Shown: positions 26,904-37,575, counted from the stretch's first letter. The stretch is 64,000 bases of DNA from Paenibacillus sp. V4I7 (GCF_030817275.1 NZ_JAUSZD010000002.1:4774001-4838000); one strand, 5' to 3'. Notes: generated by a model from the letters alone, not told the origin. Numbers and translations are program-made.

Positions 26904-28964
26904 TTAATTTATGATGCGGCCGTACTCATCAGGAATGCCCGATTTGCGGAAGAAGTATGTATTGATCTGGTCGCGCCACTCCTTCGAATGTGCCGCTTGC
27001 TCTCGCAGTCTGCTCCTCACATCTTCGAAGCGCTCTGCATCTATTTTCCCCTCTATCGAACCCCAGATCTGGGCCAATTCCTCCGCCTGAAGAACACCGT
27101 CGAAGTGGGTATCGTAGATGTGCTGGATGACCGTCTTACCCGTCTTCAGTTTGTGCGTATACGGCACATAATGGAAGAAGAGAAGCAGTTCATCCGGACA
27201 TAGCTCCTTCGACTCGTACGATTCCGAAAGCGGCGCAAAGTATTGGGATGTGTACCCTGTTCCCGACTTGATGGTTCGATCTACGCCGATGCCGTGGCAG
27301 TCGGCAAAATGGTATGTCCCCCATCTCGAATATTCGTAACCGTCTACGTTCGGACCATAATGGTGACTCGGATTAACCATCCATCCTACGCCAAGAGGAG
27401 CTGTGTAATTTTCATAGATTCTCCACGAATCGAGAAGCATCTTCGACACACAGCGTACTACATCAGGGTCAGAACCGAATGTCATGTAGATCCATTCTTG
27501 CGTGATTTGCTCAGCTGATAGCTGCGGATTCCAAGCAAGCCTTCCAAAGCCATATAAATTGGCTTGTGCAAGCGTGTGTCCGGTCCAATTCGGGTTGTCT
27601 CCGATATTCGATACCGCCGCAATGCCTCCGAGCCGTCTCCCGAACAACTGGCCGCTTGCCGCTTTCGTAACTGTACTTCCGCTCCCATGGGCAAACGTAT
27701 CGAAATCGAGAACCTCTTTCCACTGGGGGATCAGGTAGCACAGATGTCTCTGCTGGCCCGTGTACTCTTGCGTAATCTGCAGCTCCAGCACCTGATTCGT
27801 TGCGGACATCGCTCCGAGAAGCGGAGAAACCGGCTCACGGACCTGAAAATCCATGGGTCCGTTCTTAATCTGCAGAACGACATTATCGCGAAATTTACCA
27901 TCAAGTGGTGTAAAATGATCGAACGCCGCTCTCGCCCGGTCGGTCTTGCGATCGCGCCAATCCTGTTGACAATTGTATACGAAACAGCGCCAAATGACGA
28001 TCCCGCCGAAGGGCTGAAGCACTTCTGCCAGCATATTCGCACCATCGGCATGGTCACGCCCATAGGTGAACGGCCCGGGTCGCCCCTCGGAATCTGCCTT
28101 TACCAGGAAGCCGCCAAAGTCCGGGATATCCCGGTAAATCTCCTCAGCTTTCTCCTTCCACCACTGCCTGACGCTTTCGTCAAGCGGGTCTGCGCTGGTC
28201 AGGCCTCCAAGCTCTAACGGACTGGCGTAGTTGACGCTTAGGAACGTTGAGATTCCATAGCGCCGGAATACGCCGGCGACCCGGGCGACATCCGGTAGCA
28301 GCTTATCCGTAATCAGCAAGGATTCTACGGCGTGTACGTTCACGTTGTTGATCGAAATGGCGTTGATCCCCACCGATGCAAGCAAGCGAGCATAATCACG
28401 GATTCGGGACATGTCTCGAACAATCTCGTTATTTCGGTAGAATATGGAATTCCCCGCATATCCGCGTTCAATCGAACCGTCCATATTATCCCATTGGTTT
28501 AGCATCCGCAATCCGTTCGCGGGCGTTTCCGTTATCGCAAGATCAGCCAAACTCTCGCCGCATTGCATCAGCCGCAGAAGATGAAAAACCGCGTACAAGG
28601 CTCCTTTGGCCGAATGGCCGGCAACCACAAGCCTTGATTGTCCATCAATGGATACGTTTCTGATCACGTAACCGTCTTCGGATTCATCCTGCCAACCTAG
28701 CTCTGCATCAATATCCTGTAACTGCCCGCGAATGCCGATCAGGATGCAGGCACTCCCATTGGAAGCCGTTGAACGGAGGGGCCTCACTCCAAGCATGGCA
28801 TCGAGACCATCCATTAACTCCGCGACCGCAGTTTGAAGCACCTCTGATAAAGGACCGTGCACGGCGATCTCCCGTGCCCATTCCCGATATTCCTCTACCC
28901 TCTTATCATCGTTTATCGGCGCATTGCGTAACCAGCAGGCATATGCGTTCGTGATGTGACTCAT
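26904..28964 (-). CDS. aguA: GH67 alpha-glucuronidase
   Basis: 686 residues, standard GH67 length, without signal peptide. Key residues by family alignment: Glu in VKADSEGRPGPF (about 292, general acid), Asp in KNGPMDFQVREPV (about 372) and Glu in QITQEYTGQQRH (about 400). It removes 4-O-methyl-glucuronate from the non-reducing end of imported aldouronic acids, giving xylo-oligosaccharides for the GH10 and GH8 enzymes and glucuronate for uxuAB. GGAGG is 7 bases before ATG. It follows GH2 by 28 bases in the same operon. Confidence 0.96.
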   Translation of the reverse strand: MSHITNAYACWLRNAPINDDKRVEEYREWAREIAVHGPLSEVLQTAVAELMDGLDAMLGVRPLRSTASNGSACILIGIRGQLQDIDAELGWQDESEDGYVIRNVSIDGQSRLVVAGHSAKGALYAVFHLLRLMQCGESLADLAITETPANGLRMLNQWDNMDGSIERGYAGNSIFYRNNEIVRDMSRIRDYARLLASVGINAISINNVNVHAVESLLITDKLLPDVARVAGVFRRYGISTFLSVNYASPLELGGLTSADPLDESVRQWWKEKAEEIYRDIPDFGGFLVKADSEGRPGPFTYGRDHADGANMLAEVLQPFGGIVIWRCFVYNCQQDWRDRKTDRARAAFDHFTPLDGKFRDNVVLQIKNGPMDFQVREPVSPLLGAMSATNQVLELQITQEYTGQQRHLCYLIPQWKEVLDFDTFAHGSGSTVTKAASGQLFGRRLGGIAAVSNIGDNPNWTGHTLAQANLYGFGRLAWNPQLSAEQITQEWIYMTFGSDPDVVRCVSKMLLDSWRIYENYTAPLGVGWMVNPSHHYGPNVDGYEYSRWGTYHFADCHGIGVDRTIKSGTGYTSQYFAPLSESYESKELCPDELLLFFHYVPYTHKLKTGKTVIQHIYDTHFDGVLQAEELAQIWGSIEGKIDAERFEDVRSRLREQAAHSKEWRDQINTYFFRKSGIPDEYGRIIN

Positions 28965-28992
28965 CGTGATACCTCCGCTAGTTTATGTTCAT

Positions 28993-31900
28993 TCAGGTAA
29001 ACGACCTCTCAAATCGGAACCAACCGAAATCGAAATGGCTTCCCGGCAAAAATAGGAAGGTTACTTTTTGGAGGCCTGTCATTTTTTCTAATTCAAATAC
29101 TCGCTCTTCGTAACCATCGGACTGTGTAAACTCGATGAGTAGATTTTCCTCACCTTCCGGATTAGCGAAGCGTATATGAATGGTATTTTTATCAAGAAGC
29201 GATCGGCCATAGACGACAAGCTGCGTTGCCCCTTGGCTTGTAAAATCCATTTGGTCGAATTCCAAGGAAACATTATTTCCAATCCCTTTAACGCTGGCTT
29301 CCGAGATAGTAAACGCATCGCCATAAATGCGGTCGCATTCTGTGGCGTAATTTTTCTCGAAGGCTCTGTTCTGCTTTTGGAACGAAAAACCCTTGATGTG
29401 CACCTTATTCTGAAGGACGAAGCAAATGGAAGTAATCCCGCAAAGACGCTTGGATAACCGATAGGTTTCTTCTTGATACACATTCCACTTGGACGGTTTC
29501 TGATAGATGACATCCGCTAGGAGTACACTGCCCTCTTCATCCGGCATGCCTTCCCAAATTTGCAGGGAATACTCTTCACTGGACAAGGCGAAAATCGGAA
29601 TCGTAATCAGATCGGACCCGTACGTTCCGAAATCAATATCACGGAACCCGACTTCAGTTTCACCGTCCCGGCTTGTAGCTACGCCTCTCTCGTTCCCGTT
29701 TCCAACCTCGCCTTTACTGTAATCAAAAAGGCCAGCAGAGATAAACTCATAAGGATCCTTGTAAGCTGTGCCGAGTCCCGCTGCTTTAAATTCCAGCTGG
29801 GAGATGAGCTTCGTCTTGTTCGTACCGTTCTTACTCATACAGCGAAGCCGGAAATCGCCATCGCCCCATGCGGTGATTCTCGCTTCATGGCCGAATGCTT
29901 CCACTTTCGCAAGGCCCGTGGCAATTCCCGCATCATTCACTACACTCCACTCGACCTCTTGATAGGAGGTATCTGTGGGGTACAGGCAGGCTTGCAGCGT
30001 CATCTCTTTTCTCGATTCATCGAACAATTGTCCGGACGGGCTTACGATTTCAATCTTGCGTAAAGGGATTTCGTCTACGGTTCCCATTACCGGTGGCAGC
30101 TCTTGATTCTTAGTATGGGCGGAAACCCCAGATAAGGTTCTTTCTTCCCTTACCGGAAGACCATCAAATTCCACCGTCTGACTCTCCAAACCGACGGAAG
30201 ACACCACAACCCGAATCTTGCCGGGCTCCAGGGTAGCCCCGATGATCGCCATAAGTTTGCCGCTGAATAGTCTTCTGCTAATCCCTTTATACGGATCATA
30301 GTCTGTACTGTCGCCATTATCCAAACCAAGCAAACGGCCTGCCCCCGTCACCTCGACACGAACCCGATTGCTTGCATTCTCCACCGGATTGCCATATGAA
30401 TCTTCCATGTAAATTTCCAGGAAGATCAAGTCCGTACCATCGGCCATCAGGCTCTCTTTATCCGGCAGCAGACAAATCTTCTTCGCATCCCCAAAGGACC
30501 TTCTTATATCCGTCGCAATTACACGACCCGTTTCATCATAGGCTATTGCTTTCAATTCCCCTGCTTCATAAGGAAGCTTCCACCAGCCGACCAGCTGGGT
30601 TCCATGCTCATGATTGATATCAAAAGTTCCCACGATAGCGCCACCCAATTGCAATTCGATTTTCGGCGCATTCGAGCACACTCGAACATCAATCAATTGG
30701 CCCGGATTAAAGTCCCAATAGGGGAAAATATGGACCATCGGATTCGTCCTATAGTCGGTCCATGCCGATTGGTAGATGTAATACGAATCTTTCTTGAATG
30801 TAGCCGTATCAATCTGTCCGAGATAGGAGTTCTTGGTATGATAAGGCGTCGGTTCCCCAATATAGTCGAAACCGGTCCATATGAATTGCCCTAAGGAGAA
30901 AGGTGCCTCTCTTTCCGCGATAATACAGGCCTCGACTGACTTGGCTCCCCAGCTCGTCGCGCTATTTCCCAAAGCCGAGCACTGCTCGTCGTCATCAGCA
31001 AGAATGGACTTCTCGAATGGGAATCGATAAATGCCTCTGCTTGAAACGAGAGAGGCCGTCTCGCTGCCGTAAATGATCCAATCGGGATGCTCCTCATGGT
31101 GCTTATGGTAATACTTTTCCGCGTAGTTGTAGCCGGCCACCTTCACGATATCCGCACATTTTTGCGCGTTCTCCCAAGGCATATAATTGGAACCGATGGT
31201 CACTCGGCCATTTTGCTTCGGATCGTATTTCAGCACTTCATCCCTAAGCATTCGAGTGATTTCTTGCCCTCTTGCATCTGTATGAGTGTCGTAAATCTCA
31301 TTTCCTATGCTCCACATCATCAGGCTCGGATGATTCCGATCCCGCTTGACCCAGCTTTTCACATCGGCCTTAGCCCAATCCTTAAAAAATCTCGCATAGT
31401 CGTAAGGGGTTTTGGTTCTTTCCCACATATCGAACGCTTCCGAGACGACCAAGAGCCCCATCTCATCCGCTAGATCCATAAGTTCTACCGCCGGCATATT
31501 GTGAGCGGTTCGAATGGCGTTAACGCCCATTTCTTTCAATATCCGAAGCCTTCTTCTCAGTGCTTCTTTATGGAAGGCGGCTCCAAGGGCTCCTAAGTCG
31601 TGATGCTCGCAAACCCCGTTTAATTTCATTCTTGTGCCGTTCAAATAAAAACCCAGCTGAGGGTCCAGCTTGATCTCACGAAGCCCGATATTTTGAGTGA
31701 TGCTCTCTATGACTATGACTTCCTGGCCCTCTGCAGCACGCTGCAATTGGGTGACAAGCTGATACAGGTGCGGCTCTGCTGTGCTCCATAAATGAGGGCG
31801 ATCTATCGATAACGTCTGTCGGTGAAGAAAGCCGCCTGCAACAATCTTGTCTGTCGCAGTCGCAGCAAGTTCGCCTTTATACAGGATCGTATGTGAGATT

Positions 31901-32433
31901 CGGACATCATTGTCCTCATGGAGGCTCAATTCCGTCTCGACTTCTACCTCCCAGCTATCGTTAACCCTTTTCGCAGCAGCATATATTCCATCTGTTACAA
32001 TGTGATCTCGAGCTCTCGTCTTTAGCCACACATTTCGGTAGATGCCAGCTCCCGAATACCACCGGCTATTCGGACTTTGGTGGACGACCTTCACCACGAT
32101 TTCATTTTCTCCGTCCACGATCGCATCCGTGATCTCGTGTTCGAAAGAAGAATATCCGTACTTCCATTCTCCTATTAACCGCTGATTCACATAAACGGAT
32201 GAGTCCATATAGACCCCATCGAAGCTTAATAGAATTTGCTGGTCCGCTTCTTTGGCACATGTAAATCTCTTCCTGTACCAGCCGATACTATTTTCATACA
32301 GATTTAATGTATTGTAGATCAGCCAATCATGAGGGAGATCTACCGGCTCAAATGTCAAATCGAAACCATCCGTCACATCCAGGCTGCTCTTGGCAAATTC
32401 CCATCCACTATTAAACAGTGTCTTCTTATTCAT
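28993..32433 (-). CDS. large GH2 family glycosidase with C-terminal CBM6-like domains
   Basis: 1146 residues, no signal peptide. GH2 sugar-binding domain (about 1-150), Ig-like domain (about 150-255), TIM barrel with WSIGNEIYDTHT (acid/base Glu, about 380) and IIYGSETASLVSSRG (nucleophile Glu, about 455), a DUF4982-like region, two Ig-like regions, and two beta-sandwich modules near 900-1030 and 1035-1146 that look like CBM6. Usually called beta-galactosidase; in this setting it may act on galactose or arabinopyranose side chains of xylan. Start MNKKTLFN has GGGAG; the ORF extends 15 bases further without support. Confidence 0.9.
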   Translation of the reverse strand: MNKKTLFNSGWEFAKSSLDVTDGFDLTFEPVDLPHDWLIYNTLNLYENSIGWYRKRFTCAKEADQQILLSFDGVYMDSSVYVNQRLIGEWKYGYSSFEHEITDAIVDGENEIVVKVVHQSPNSRWYSGAGIYRNVWLKTRARDHIVTDGIYAAAKRVNDSWEVEVETELSLHEDNDVRISHTILYKGELAATATDKIVAGGFLHRQTLSIDRPHLWSTAEPHLYQLVTQLQRAAEGQEVIVIESITQNIGLREIKLDPQLGFYLNGTRMKLNGVCEHHDLGALGAAFHKEALRRRLRILKEMGVNAIRTAHNMPAVELMDLADEMGLLVVSEAFDMWERTKTPYDYARFFKDWAKADVKSWVKRDRNHPSLMMWSIGNEIYDTHTDARGQEITRMLRDEVLKYDPKQNGRVTIGSNYMPWENAQKCADIVKVAGYNYAEKYYHKHHEEHPDWIIYGSETASLVSSRGIYRFPFEKSILADDDEQCSALGNSATSWGAKSVEACIIAEREAPFSLGQFIWTGFDYIGEPTPYHTKNSYLGQIDTATFKKDSYYIYQSAWTDYRTNPMVHIFPYWDFNPGQLIDVRVCSNAPKIELQLGGAIVGTFDINHEHGTQLVGWWKLPYEAGELKAIAYDETGRVIATDIRRSFGDAKKICLLPDKESLMADGTDLIFLEIYMEDSYGNPVENASNRVRVEVTGAGRLLGLDNGDSTDYDPYKGISRRLFSGKLMAIIGATLEPGKIRVVVSSVGLESQTVEFDGLPVREERTLSGVSAHTKNQELPPVMGTVDEIPLRKIEIVSPSGQLFDESRKEMTLQACLYPTDTSYQEVEWSVVNDAGIATGLAKVEAFGHEARITAWGDGDFRLRCMSKNGTNKTKLISQLEFKAAGLGTAYKDPYEFISAGLFDYSKGEVGNGNERGVATSRDGETEVGFRDIDFGTYGSDLITIPIFALSSEEYSLQIWEGMPDEEGSVLLADVIYQKPSKWNVYQEETYRLSKRLCGITSICFVLQNKVHIKGFSFQKQNRAFEKNYATECDRIYGDAFTISEASVKGIGNNVSLEFDQMDFTSQGATQLVVYGRSLLDKNTIHIRFANPEGEENLLIEFTQSDGYEERVFELEKMTGLQKVTFLFLPGSHFDFGWFRFERSFT

Positions 32434-32572
32434 CGTTTTCTCCCACACTCCAAGCTATCCCAAAATCTATAAAATGCCTTTTCAAGCAATAGAGAGTCTT
32501 GATCCTTATCACGGTTTCATATATAGATGACTCGGGCTAACACCACGAGTAATTGTCATATTTTAAAATTCA

Positions 32573-32604
32573 GGATCTGAGACAATGGACATTGTCTCAG
32601 ATCC
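32573..32604 (-). terminator. perfect 14-bp hairpin between binding-protein and GH2 genes
   Basis: GGATCTGAGACAAT, loop GGAC, ATTGTCTCAGATCC. On the minus strand a T-containing stretch follows. It lies 23 bases after the binding-protein stop and 140 bases before GH2, the same place as the hairpin at 4111. Confidence 0.75.
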
Positions 32605-32626
32605 CTATAAGCACTATTTGTTATGA

Positions 32627-34285
32627 TTAGTATCCAAGTTTGCTCTTCGTCTTGTTAAAGATATCATTCGCCATTTTGATATAGCGGGATGCGCCGAGTG
32701 CTTCGACCTGAGCCACATAGGCATTCCAATCGTTTGCAATGTTAGCTTGGCCGGTGACGAACTTCAGGGTCATCGTATCCACATAGTCCATCAGCGGCTT
32801 CGAGATCAGGTTCATTTGTTCGCTTTCGTCTGGGGTACCCATGATTGGCGGAGCTATCGTTCTCGGTTTACGATGAGTCTGAATGCGGCTGAGATAGTCT
32901 TTCTCGCCTTCGGTCATTTTGGACATCCGCAGTTTAGTGGAACCGCCGTATGCGAAGTTGCCGCCGCCGAAGCCGAAGTCTATGTTTAATTTCTTCGTTG
33001 CTGTCGGGTTCATGCCGTTAAAGGAGATGTCCGGTTTGAGCGTGATGTTGCCGCTCGCATCCTTCGTATAGGTCTCGCCTTCGACACCCCACAAACTGAG
33101 CGTTTGGCCTTCATCCGAATACCACAGCCAGTCAACAAAGCGAAGCATTTTGATAAAATTGTCCTTACCGAGCTTCTTGAGCGCATTCTGGCTGATCATA
33201 ACACCGTTCTCGAGACGAGACGTTTCGATTTGAAGCATCCCTTTCGGACCGCCCGGTTGAACGATCATATACAGATCGGCGTTCTGCACCTGCATCTTGG
33301 TCTTGGAATCGGCCAGTATCTGGTAGTTGGCGTTCATGACATAAGTATCGCCTTTATAGAACTTGGCTTGTGCGGTTTTATCGTCTTGGGTGAAGGACTC
33401 CGGATCGAGCAGCCCCTCTTTGACCAGCTTATTTAAGAACGTCACATAATCCTTGAACTCATTGGTCGAATTGGCGAATTCGAACTGTTTCGTCTGTTCG
33501 TTGAAGCGCGTGCCGTTGGCAACTCCCCAACCGCCGGTTACGCCGTATTGAGCTGCCGTAATATTCAGCGTCGATTTTCCGGTGAATTCATCGGACATTA
33601 CGTACTTCGCGCCGGTAAACTCTTTCACTTTCTTGAGGGCTTGGTAAAAGTCTTCATACGTCCATTTGCCTTCCTGACCTTTGACGTCGACTCCCGCTTT
33701 TTCGAAAATGTCTTTCCGAATCATATAGGAGTATCCTGCACCCGGCGATTCCCACAGCCCTGGCAGCACGTAATATTTCCCGTCCGATTTCAGCTTCTGC
33801 TGCAGGTCTCTTTCCATTCCCCAAGCTGTTACAGCCTTCTGATAATTCGGCATGTACTGCACCCAATCGCTGATCGGTACGATTTGGCCGCCGGCTACGT
33901 AAGCGGATTCGTCATAAGTTTTGGGAATAATGAAGGGAGCGTCGCCGCTGTTGACTAAGAGCGACTTCTTGTTCTCGTATTCAGAAGCCGCTACTACGTT
34001 TACGTCAAACGATACGTTCGTTTTCTCCGTGATCGCGCTCCAGAGCCGCCATTCCTTCTTATACGGATAGGTCGGTTGATCGCTGAACATGATCGAGTAA
34101 TTCACAGGCTCATTCGAACGGAATGATTGGCCTTCGCCAAAGGTGTAATTCTGTGGTGCTGCGGAGCTCGTGCCTGGGGATGCGCTGCTGGACGATTCTT
34201 TTGTGCCGCTATCCGTACATGCTGTCATGCCGACAGCCATCATGACCGCCAATGCGCCCCTTACTGCTTTTGCAGATCTTTTCAT
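32627..34285 (-). CDS. ABC importer solute-binding lipoprotein
   Basis: 552 residues with lipoprotein signal (basic start, hydrophobic core, lipobox MTAC, lipidated Cys23) and a Ser-rich linker. Large LplA-type binding protein. Encoded after its two permeases (34395-36212) and before GH2 and GH67, so its ligand is likely an aldouronic acid or other decorated xylo-oligosaccharide. GGGTGG precedes the ATG. Confidence 0.93.
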   Translation of the reverse strand: MKRSAKAVRGALAVMMAVGMTACTDSGTKESSSSASPGTSSAAPQNYTFGEGQSFRSNEPVNYSIMFSDQPTYPYKKEWRLWSAITEKTNVSFDVNVVAASEYENKKSLLVNSGDAPFIIPKTYDESAYVAGGQIVPISDWVQYMPNYQKAVTAWGMERDLQQKLKSDGKYYVLPGLWESPGAGYSYMIRKDIFEKAGVDVKGQEGKWTYEDFYQALKKVKEFTGAKYVMSDEFTGKSTLNITAAQYGVTGGWGVANGTRFNEQTKQFEFANSTNEFKDYVTFLNKLVKEGLLDPESFTQDDKTAQAKFYKGDTYVMNANYQILADSKTKMQVQNADLYMIVQPGGPKGMLQIETSRLENGVMISQNALKKLGKDNFIKMLRFVDWLWYSDEGQTLSLWGVEGETYTKDASGNITLKPDISFNGMNPTATKKLNIDFGFGGGNFAYGGSTKLRMSKMTEGEKDYLSRIQTHRKPRTIAPPIMGTPDESEQMNLISKPLMDYVDTMTLKFVTGQANIANDWNAYVAQVEALGASRYIKMANDIFNKTKSKLGY

Positions 34286-34394
34286 TCAGTGCCACCCTTT
34301 CAAATGTGTTTATTTTATATAACAGAAACGCTGCCATGTAGATGCCTAATTAGTAACAGCCCGCGATTGCAGCCTTTCCGAAACATTAACGCGA

Positions 34395-35267
34395 TTACCC
34401 TTTTACGGAACCAATCATCATGCCTTGCACGAAATACTTCTGCACGAAAGGATAGAGGCAAATAATCGGCAAAGAGGTCAACACCATCGCAGTGGATTTA
34501 ATGGTTGCCGCGATCTGAGCGGTCGCATCGCTGCTGAGTCCGGCTTCGGTCGGATTAATCGCGCTGTCGATGATCTGCCGCAAATAGAGGGCGACCGGCC
34601 ATTTATCCTTCGATTCCAGGTAGAGAGACGGGCCGAACCAGTTATTCCAGATGGAGACCATGCTGAACAACACCATCGTGGCCAGGATCGGTTTGGAGAG
34701 CGGAAGCGTAATCCTTAGGAAGATGCGGTAGACGCCTAGGCCGTCAACCTTAGCCGATTCTTCCAATTCGTTCGGTAAGCTTGCAAAGAAGGTCTTCATT
34801 AGGATGACATTGAAGGCGCTGATGGCGCCGGGTATGATAATGGCCCAGATGGTATCCCTCATGTGCAGCGTTTTGGCGACCAAGATATAGTTCGGGATCA
34901 GTCCGCCGCCAAAATACATCGTGAACAAGACGAAAGGGATAAAAAATTTGTTAAGGCGCAGCCTATCCTTCGACAACGGGTAAGACATAACGGCCGTCGC
35001 CGCTACCGATATCACCGTTCCTACAATGGCATACAGGATCGTATTGCCATAATATTTGAAGAATTCCGGCCTGCTTAGCAAGGCTCGGTACGTTTGGTCC
35101 GTAAAGTCAACGGGGAATATGGTGACCTTCCCTGCATATACGGCAGCCTCCGAGCTGAACGACTGGGCGACTAGATATAAGAACGGATACAAAGTCATGA
35201 CGACGACAAAGGCCATGATCAATCCGTTAAAAACCTGAAACACACGGTAGGACGTGGACTCCTTCAC
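34395..35267 (-). CDS. ABC sugar importer permease (YtcP/LplC type)
   Basis: 290 residues, about six membrane helices, EAA loop SAKVDGLGVYRIFLRITLPLSKP and end FVQGMMIGSVKG. The start is GTG with GGGAG eight bases upstream, 15 bases after the LplB-type gene stop. Second permease of the importer. Confidence 0.94.
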   Translation of the reverse strand: MKESTSYRVFQVFNGLIMAFVVVMTLYPFLYLVAQSFSSEAAVYAGKVTIFPVDFTDQTYRALLSRPEFFKYYGNTILYAIVGTVISVAATAVMSYPLSKDRLRLNKFFIPFVLFTMYFGGGLIPNYILVAKTLHMRDTIWAIIIPGAISAFNVILMKTFFASLPNELEESAKVDGLGVYRIFLRITLPLSKPILATMVLFSMVSIWNNWFGPSLYLESKDKWPVALYLRQIIDSAINPTEAGLSSDATAQIAATIKSTAMVLTSLPIICLYPFVQKYFVQGMMIGSVKG

Positions 35268-35282
35268 CTGAACTGCTCCCTT

Positions 35283-36212
35283 CTACCACAAGCCCGAATT
35301 CGTTGTTTTCTTGGAAATGTAGTTCGCCGACGTGACCAGAATAAGACCGATGACGCCTTCGAACAGACCAACTGCAGTGGCATAACTGAAGTTCCCGCCG
35401 GTGATCCCCATCCGGTAGACGTAAGTGGAGATAACATCTGCCGACTCATAGGTTAATGGATTGTACAAGAGCAGGATTTTCTCAAAATTCGCTCCCAATA
35501 TGCTGCCAATATCGAGAATGAGCAGCGTCATGATCGTCGGCAAAATGCCTGGAATCGTAACGTGCCATGCTAGACGTAACCGATTAGCCCCATCCACTTT
35601 GGCCGCTTCGTACAAATCGGTATTGATGCTGGTCATCGCCGCCAAGTAGAGAATGGTGCCCCAACCGAGCCCTTGCCAAATGCCGGATGTCACATAAATC
35701 GTCGGGAACCATTGCGGTAAGGAAATGAATGCAATTTTCTCGAAACCCAGATTGGCGAGCAGTGTGTTAATCGGCCCGGACATGGATAGCAATTCCTTGG
35801 TCATGCCCGCGACGATGACCATGGAGATAAAGTGAGGCAGATACGATACGGTTTGGACGAATTTCTTAATGCGAATCCGCACCAGTTCATTCAGCAACAG
35901 CGCAAAAATCAAAGTGAGCGGGAAACGAATAACTAAATACAAGACACTTAAAAACAAATCGTTGCGGAAGGCTCTCCAAAAGGAGGGATCCTTCATGAAC
36001 ATGGTAAAGTAAGATAATCCTACCCATTCCGTCCCGAACAAGTTGGTTCCGCCTCTATATTTGCGGAAAGCGATTACATTACCAAGCATAGGAACGTACT
36101 TGAAAATGATAAAATAAATAACGGGAATAAGTAGAAAGGAATACAACTTCCACTCCTTCCTGACGTGTCTTAGAAGAGGGGTCTGTAAAACCGCCTTATT
36201 CGCAACTGACAT
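35283..36212 (-). CDS. ABC sugar importer permease (LplB type)
   Basis: 309 residues with about six membrane helices and EAA loop AAKVDGANRLRLAWHVTIPGILP. First gene of the minus-strand operon LplB, YtcP, binding protein, GH2, GH67. ATG at MSVANKAVL has GGTGGG at good distance; a GTG 15 bases earlier is in frame. Divergent from the AraC gene at 36672. Confidence 0.93.
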   Translation of the reverse strand: MSVANKAVLQTPLLRHVRKEWKLYSFLLIPVIYFIIFKYVPMLGNVIAFRKYRGGTNLFGTEWVGLSYFTMFMKDPSFWRAFRNDLFLSVLYLVIRFPLTLIFALLLNELVRIRIKKFVQTVSYLPHFISMVIVAGMTKELLSMSGPINTLLANLGFEKIAFISLPQWFPTIYVTSGIWQGLGWGTILYLAAMTSINTDLYEAAKVDGANRLRLAWHVTIPGILPTIMTLLILDIGSILGANFEKILLLYNPLTYESADVISTYVYRMGITGGNFSYATAVGLFEGVIGLILVTSANYISKKTTNSGLW

Positions 36213-36671
36213 ACAATCACCCACCACTTTCTATTGGAAAATTGTCCCCTAATCCTACACACAAAAAATCTTCGCAATCGCGCTTCATTACCAGCCCCCT
36301 AGATTCGTATGCGCTTTCAGAAATCGCATACAAGATGCTTTAAAAAACGGTTATGTTACCTACGTCATTGCAAAATCATTACAGATGCGCTTCTCACCTC
36401 AATTGCCATTCCCCGTGTTATTCGTGTCATAAAAACCTGTAATTATTAAACATTTTTATTGCAAATTGGTGCGGTTGAATTTGTAGCATGAGCACCATTT
36501 ATATAATATTATTTTACAAAATGGCCCTTTTTTTTACCATAGAAGAATACAAGAATACTTGTAATTATTAAAGATCTTTTAAGCGCCGTATGGGCATGTT
36601 ATGATGGACATAGTGCCTCCTTTTGCCGAGAAAGGAAGCGATCCTGAATAATCCCGGAGATGATCTTTGCC
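36213..36671. promoter_or_regulatory. divergent promoter region of importer operon and AraC gene
   Basis: An AT-rich gap of about 460 bases with no gene. It holds a cre-like site at 36306-36319 (12 of 14 matches to TGWAARCGYTWWCW) and a 13-base direct repeat TGTAATTATTAAA at 36438-36450 and 36560-36572, which may bind the AraC protein encoded next. Confidence 0.45.
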
Positions 36672-37472
36672 ATGGACTTTGAGCAGTTCGAATCAATTGT
36701 CCCCGAGGTTTTCTTATTCGTCGACCGACGCTGTTTCCCCGAATGGGAAATCATCCGACAGGAAATCGATTTTCACGACCTGACGTTCATCGTCGGAGGA
36801 AAATCGAATTATTTTGTTAACGGTGAGAAAATCACGGTGGAAGCGGGGGATATGCTTTACATTCCCCATGGAAGCATCCGCGAGGCACATACCTTCAAAG
36901 ATGATCCCATGCATTCCTATGCCTTCAACTTTACTCTGTTGCAGCCCTCTGGTAAAATCCGGTTTCCGTTCGAAACCGTAACCAAAAATCGAATCTCAAG
37001 TGAAATCTTAAACTACATCCTTGAATTTAATCGCGTTTGGAGTGGCATGCAGCCCGGATATCGGATGTTCGCGAGGGGGATCTTTCATTTGATTCTCCAC
37101 CGGTTGCTGGCGATTTCCTTTCACCATTCCCCGACTTCCCATTCCGATATCCGGATCGACAAGGTCAAGGAGTTCATCATCGACCACTACTCGAATGAGC
37201 TGGATTTGGCGACCGTCGCCAAGGTGGTCAATCTGCACCCTGTGTATCTCGGCAAGCTCTTCAAAACCAGCACGAGCTTCAGCGTCAAGCATTTCATCAA
37301 CATCATTCGGGTCAACAACGCGGAAATGATGCTGTCCGGCGGCGGGTTTTCCGTCTCGGAAGTGGCGGAACGCTGCGGGTACAAAGACATCAGCTATTTC
37401 AGCAATGTATTCAGATCCATTAAAGGCTATCCTCCGTCAAAGGCGAGCATGCAAAAAAGAACTTCAGAATAA
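36672..37472 (+). CDS. AraC family transcriptional regulator
   Basis: 266 residues. Cupin-type sensing domain (residues about 20-150; VEAGDMLYIPHGSIREAHTF) and AraC double helix-turn-helix (KVKEFIIDHYSNELDLATVAKVVNLHPVYLGKLFK through KDISYFSNVFRSIKGYPPS). Likely regulator of the divergent importer/GH2/GH67 operon. Start uncertain: ATG 36660 is in frame but abuts the GGAG; ATG 36672 leaves a 12-base spacing. Confidence 0.88.
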   Translation: MDFEQFESIVPEVFLFVDRRCFPEWEIIRQEIDFHDLTFIVGGKSNYFVNGEKITVEAGDMLYIPHGSIREAHTFKDDPMHSYAFNFTLLQPSGKIRFPFETVTKNRISSEILNYILEFNRVWSGMQPGYRMFARGIFHLILHRLLAISFHHSPTSHSDIRIDKVKEFIIDHYSNELDLATVAKVVNLHPVYLGKLFKTSTSFSVKHFINIIRVNNAEMMLSGGGFSVSEVAERCGYKDISYFSNVFRSIKGYPPSKASMQKRTSE

Positions 37473-37504
37473 GCCCGAAACCATGCCCATAGTTACGTAA
37501 GAAA

Positions 37505-37527
37505 AACCGTCAGGAATCCTGGCGGTT
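37505..37527 (+). terminator. terminator after the AraC gene
   Basis: AACCGTCAGG and CCTGGCGGTT around a 3-base loop with one G-T pair, followed by CTTTT on the plus strand. Confidence 0.75.
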
Positions 37528-37575
37528 CTTTTAGGTTTGACGTACATCGGTTATCCATTCTAGGCTTAATCGATC

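Noticed and set aside
27564..28217. 217-residue plus-strand ORF inside the GH67 gene
   Set aside because: Long only because it mirrors GC-rich codons of the GH67 gene; unnatural residue composition.
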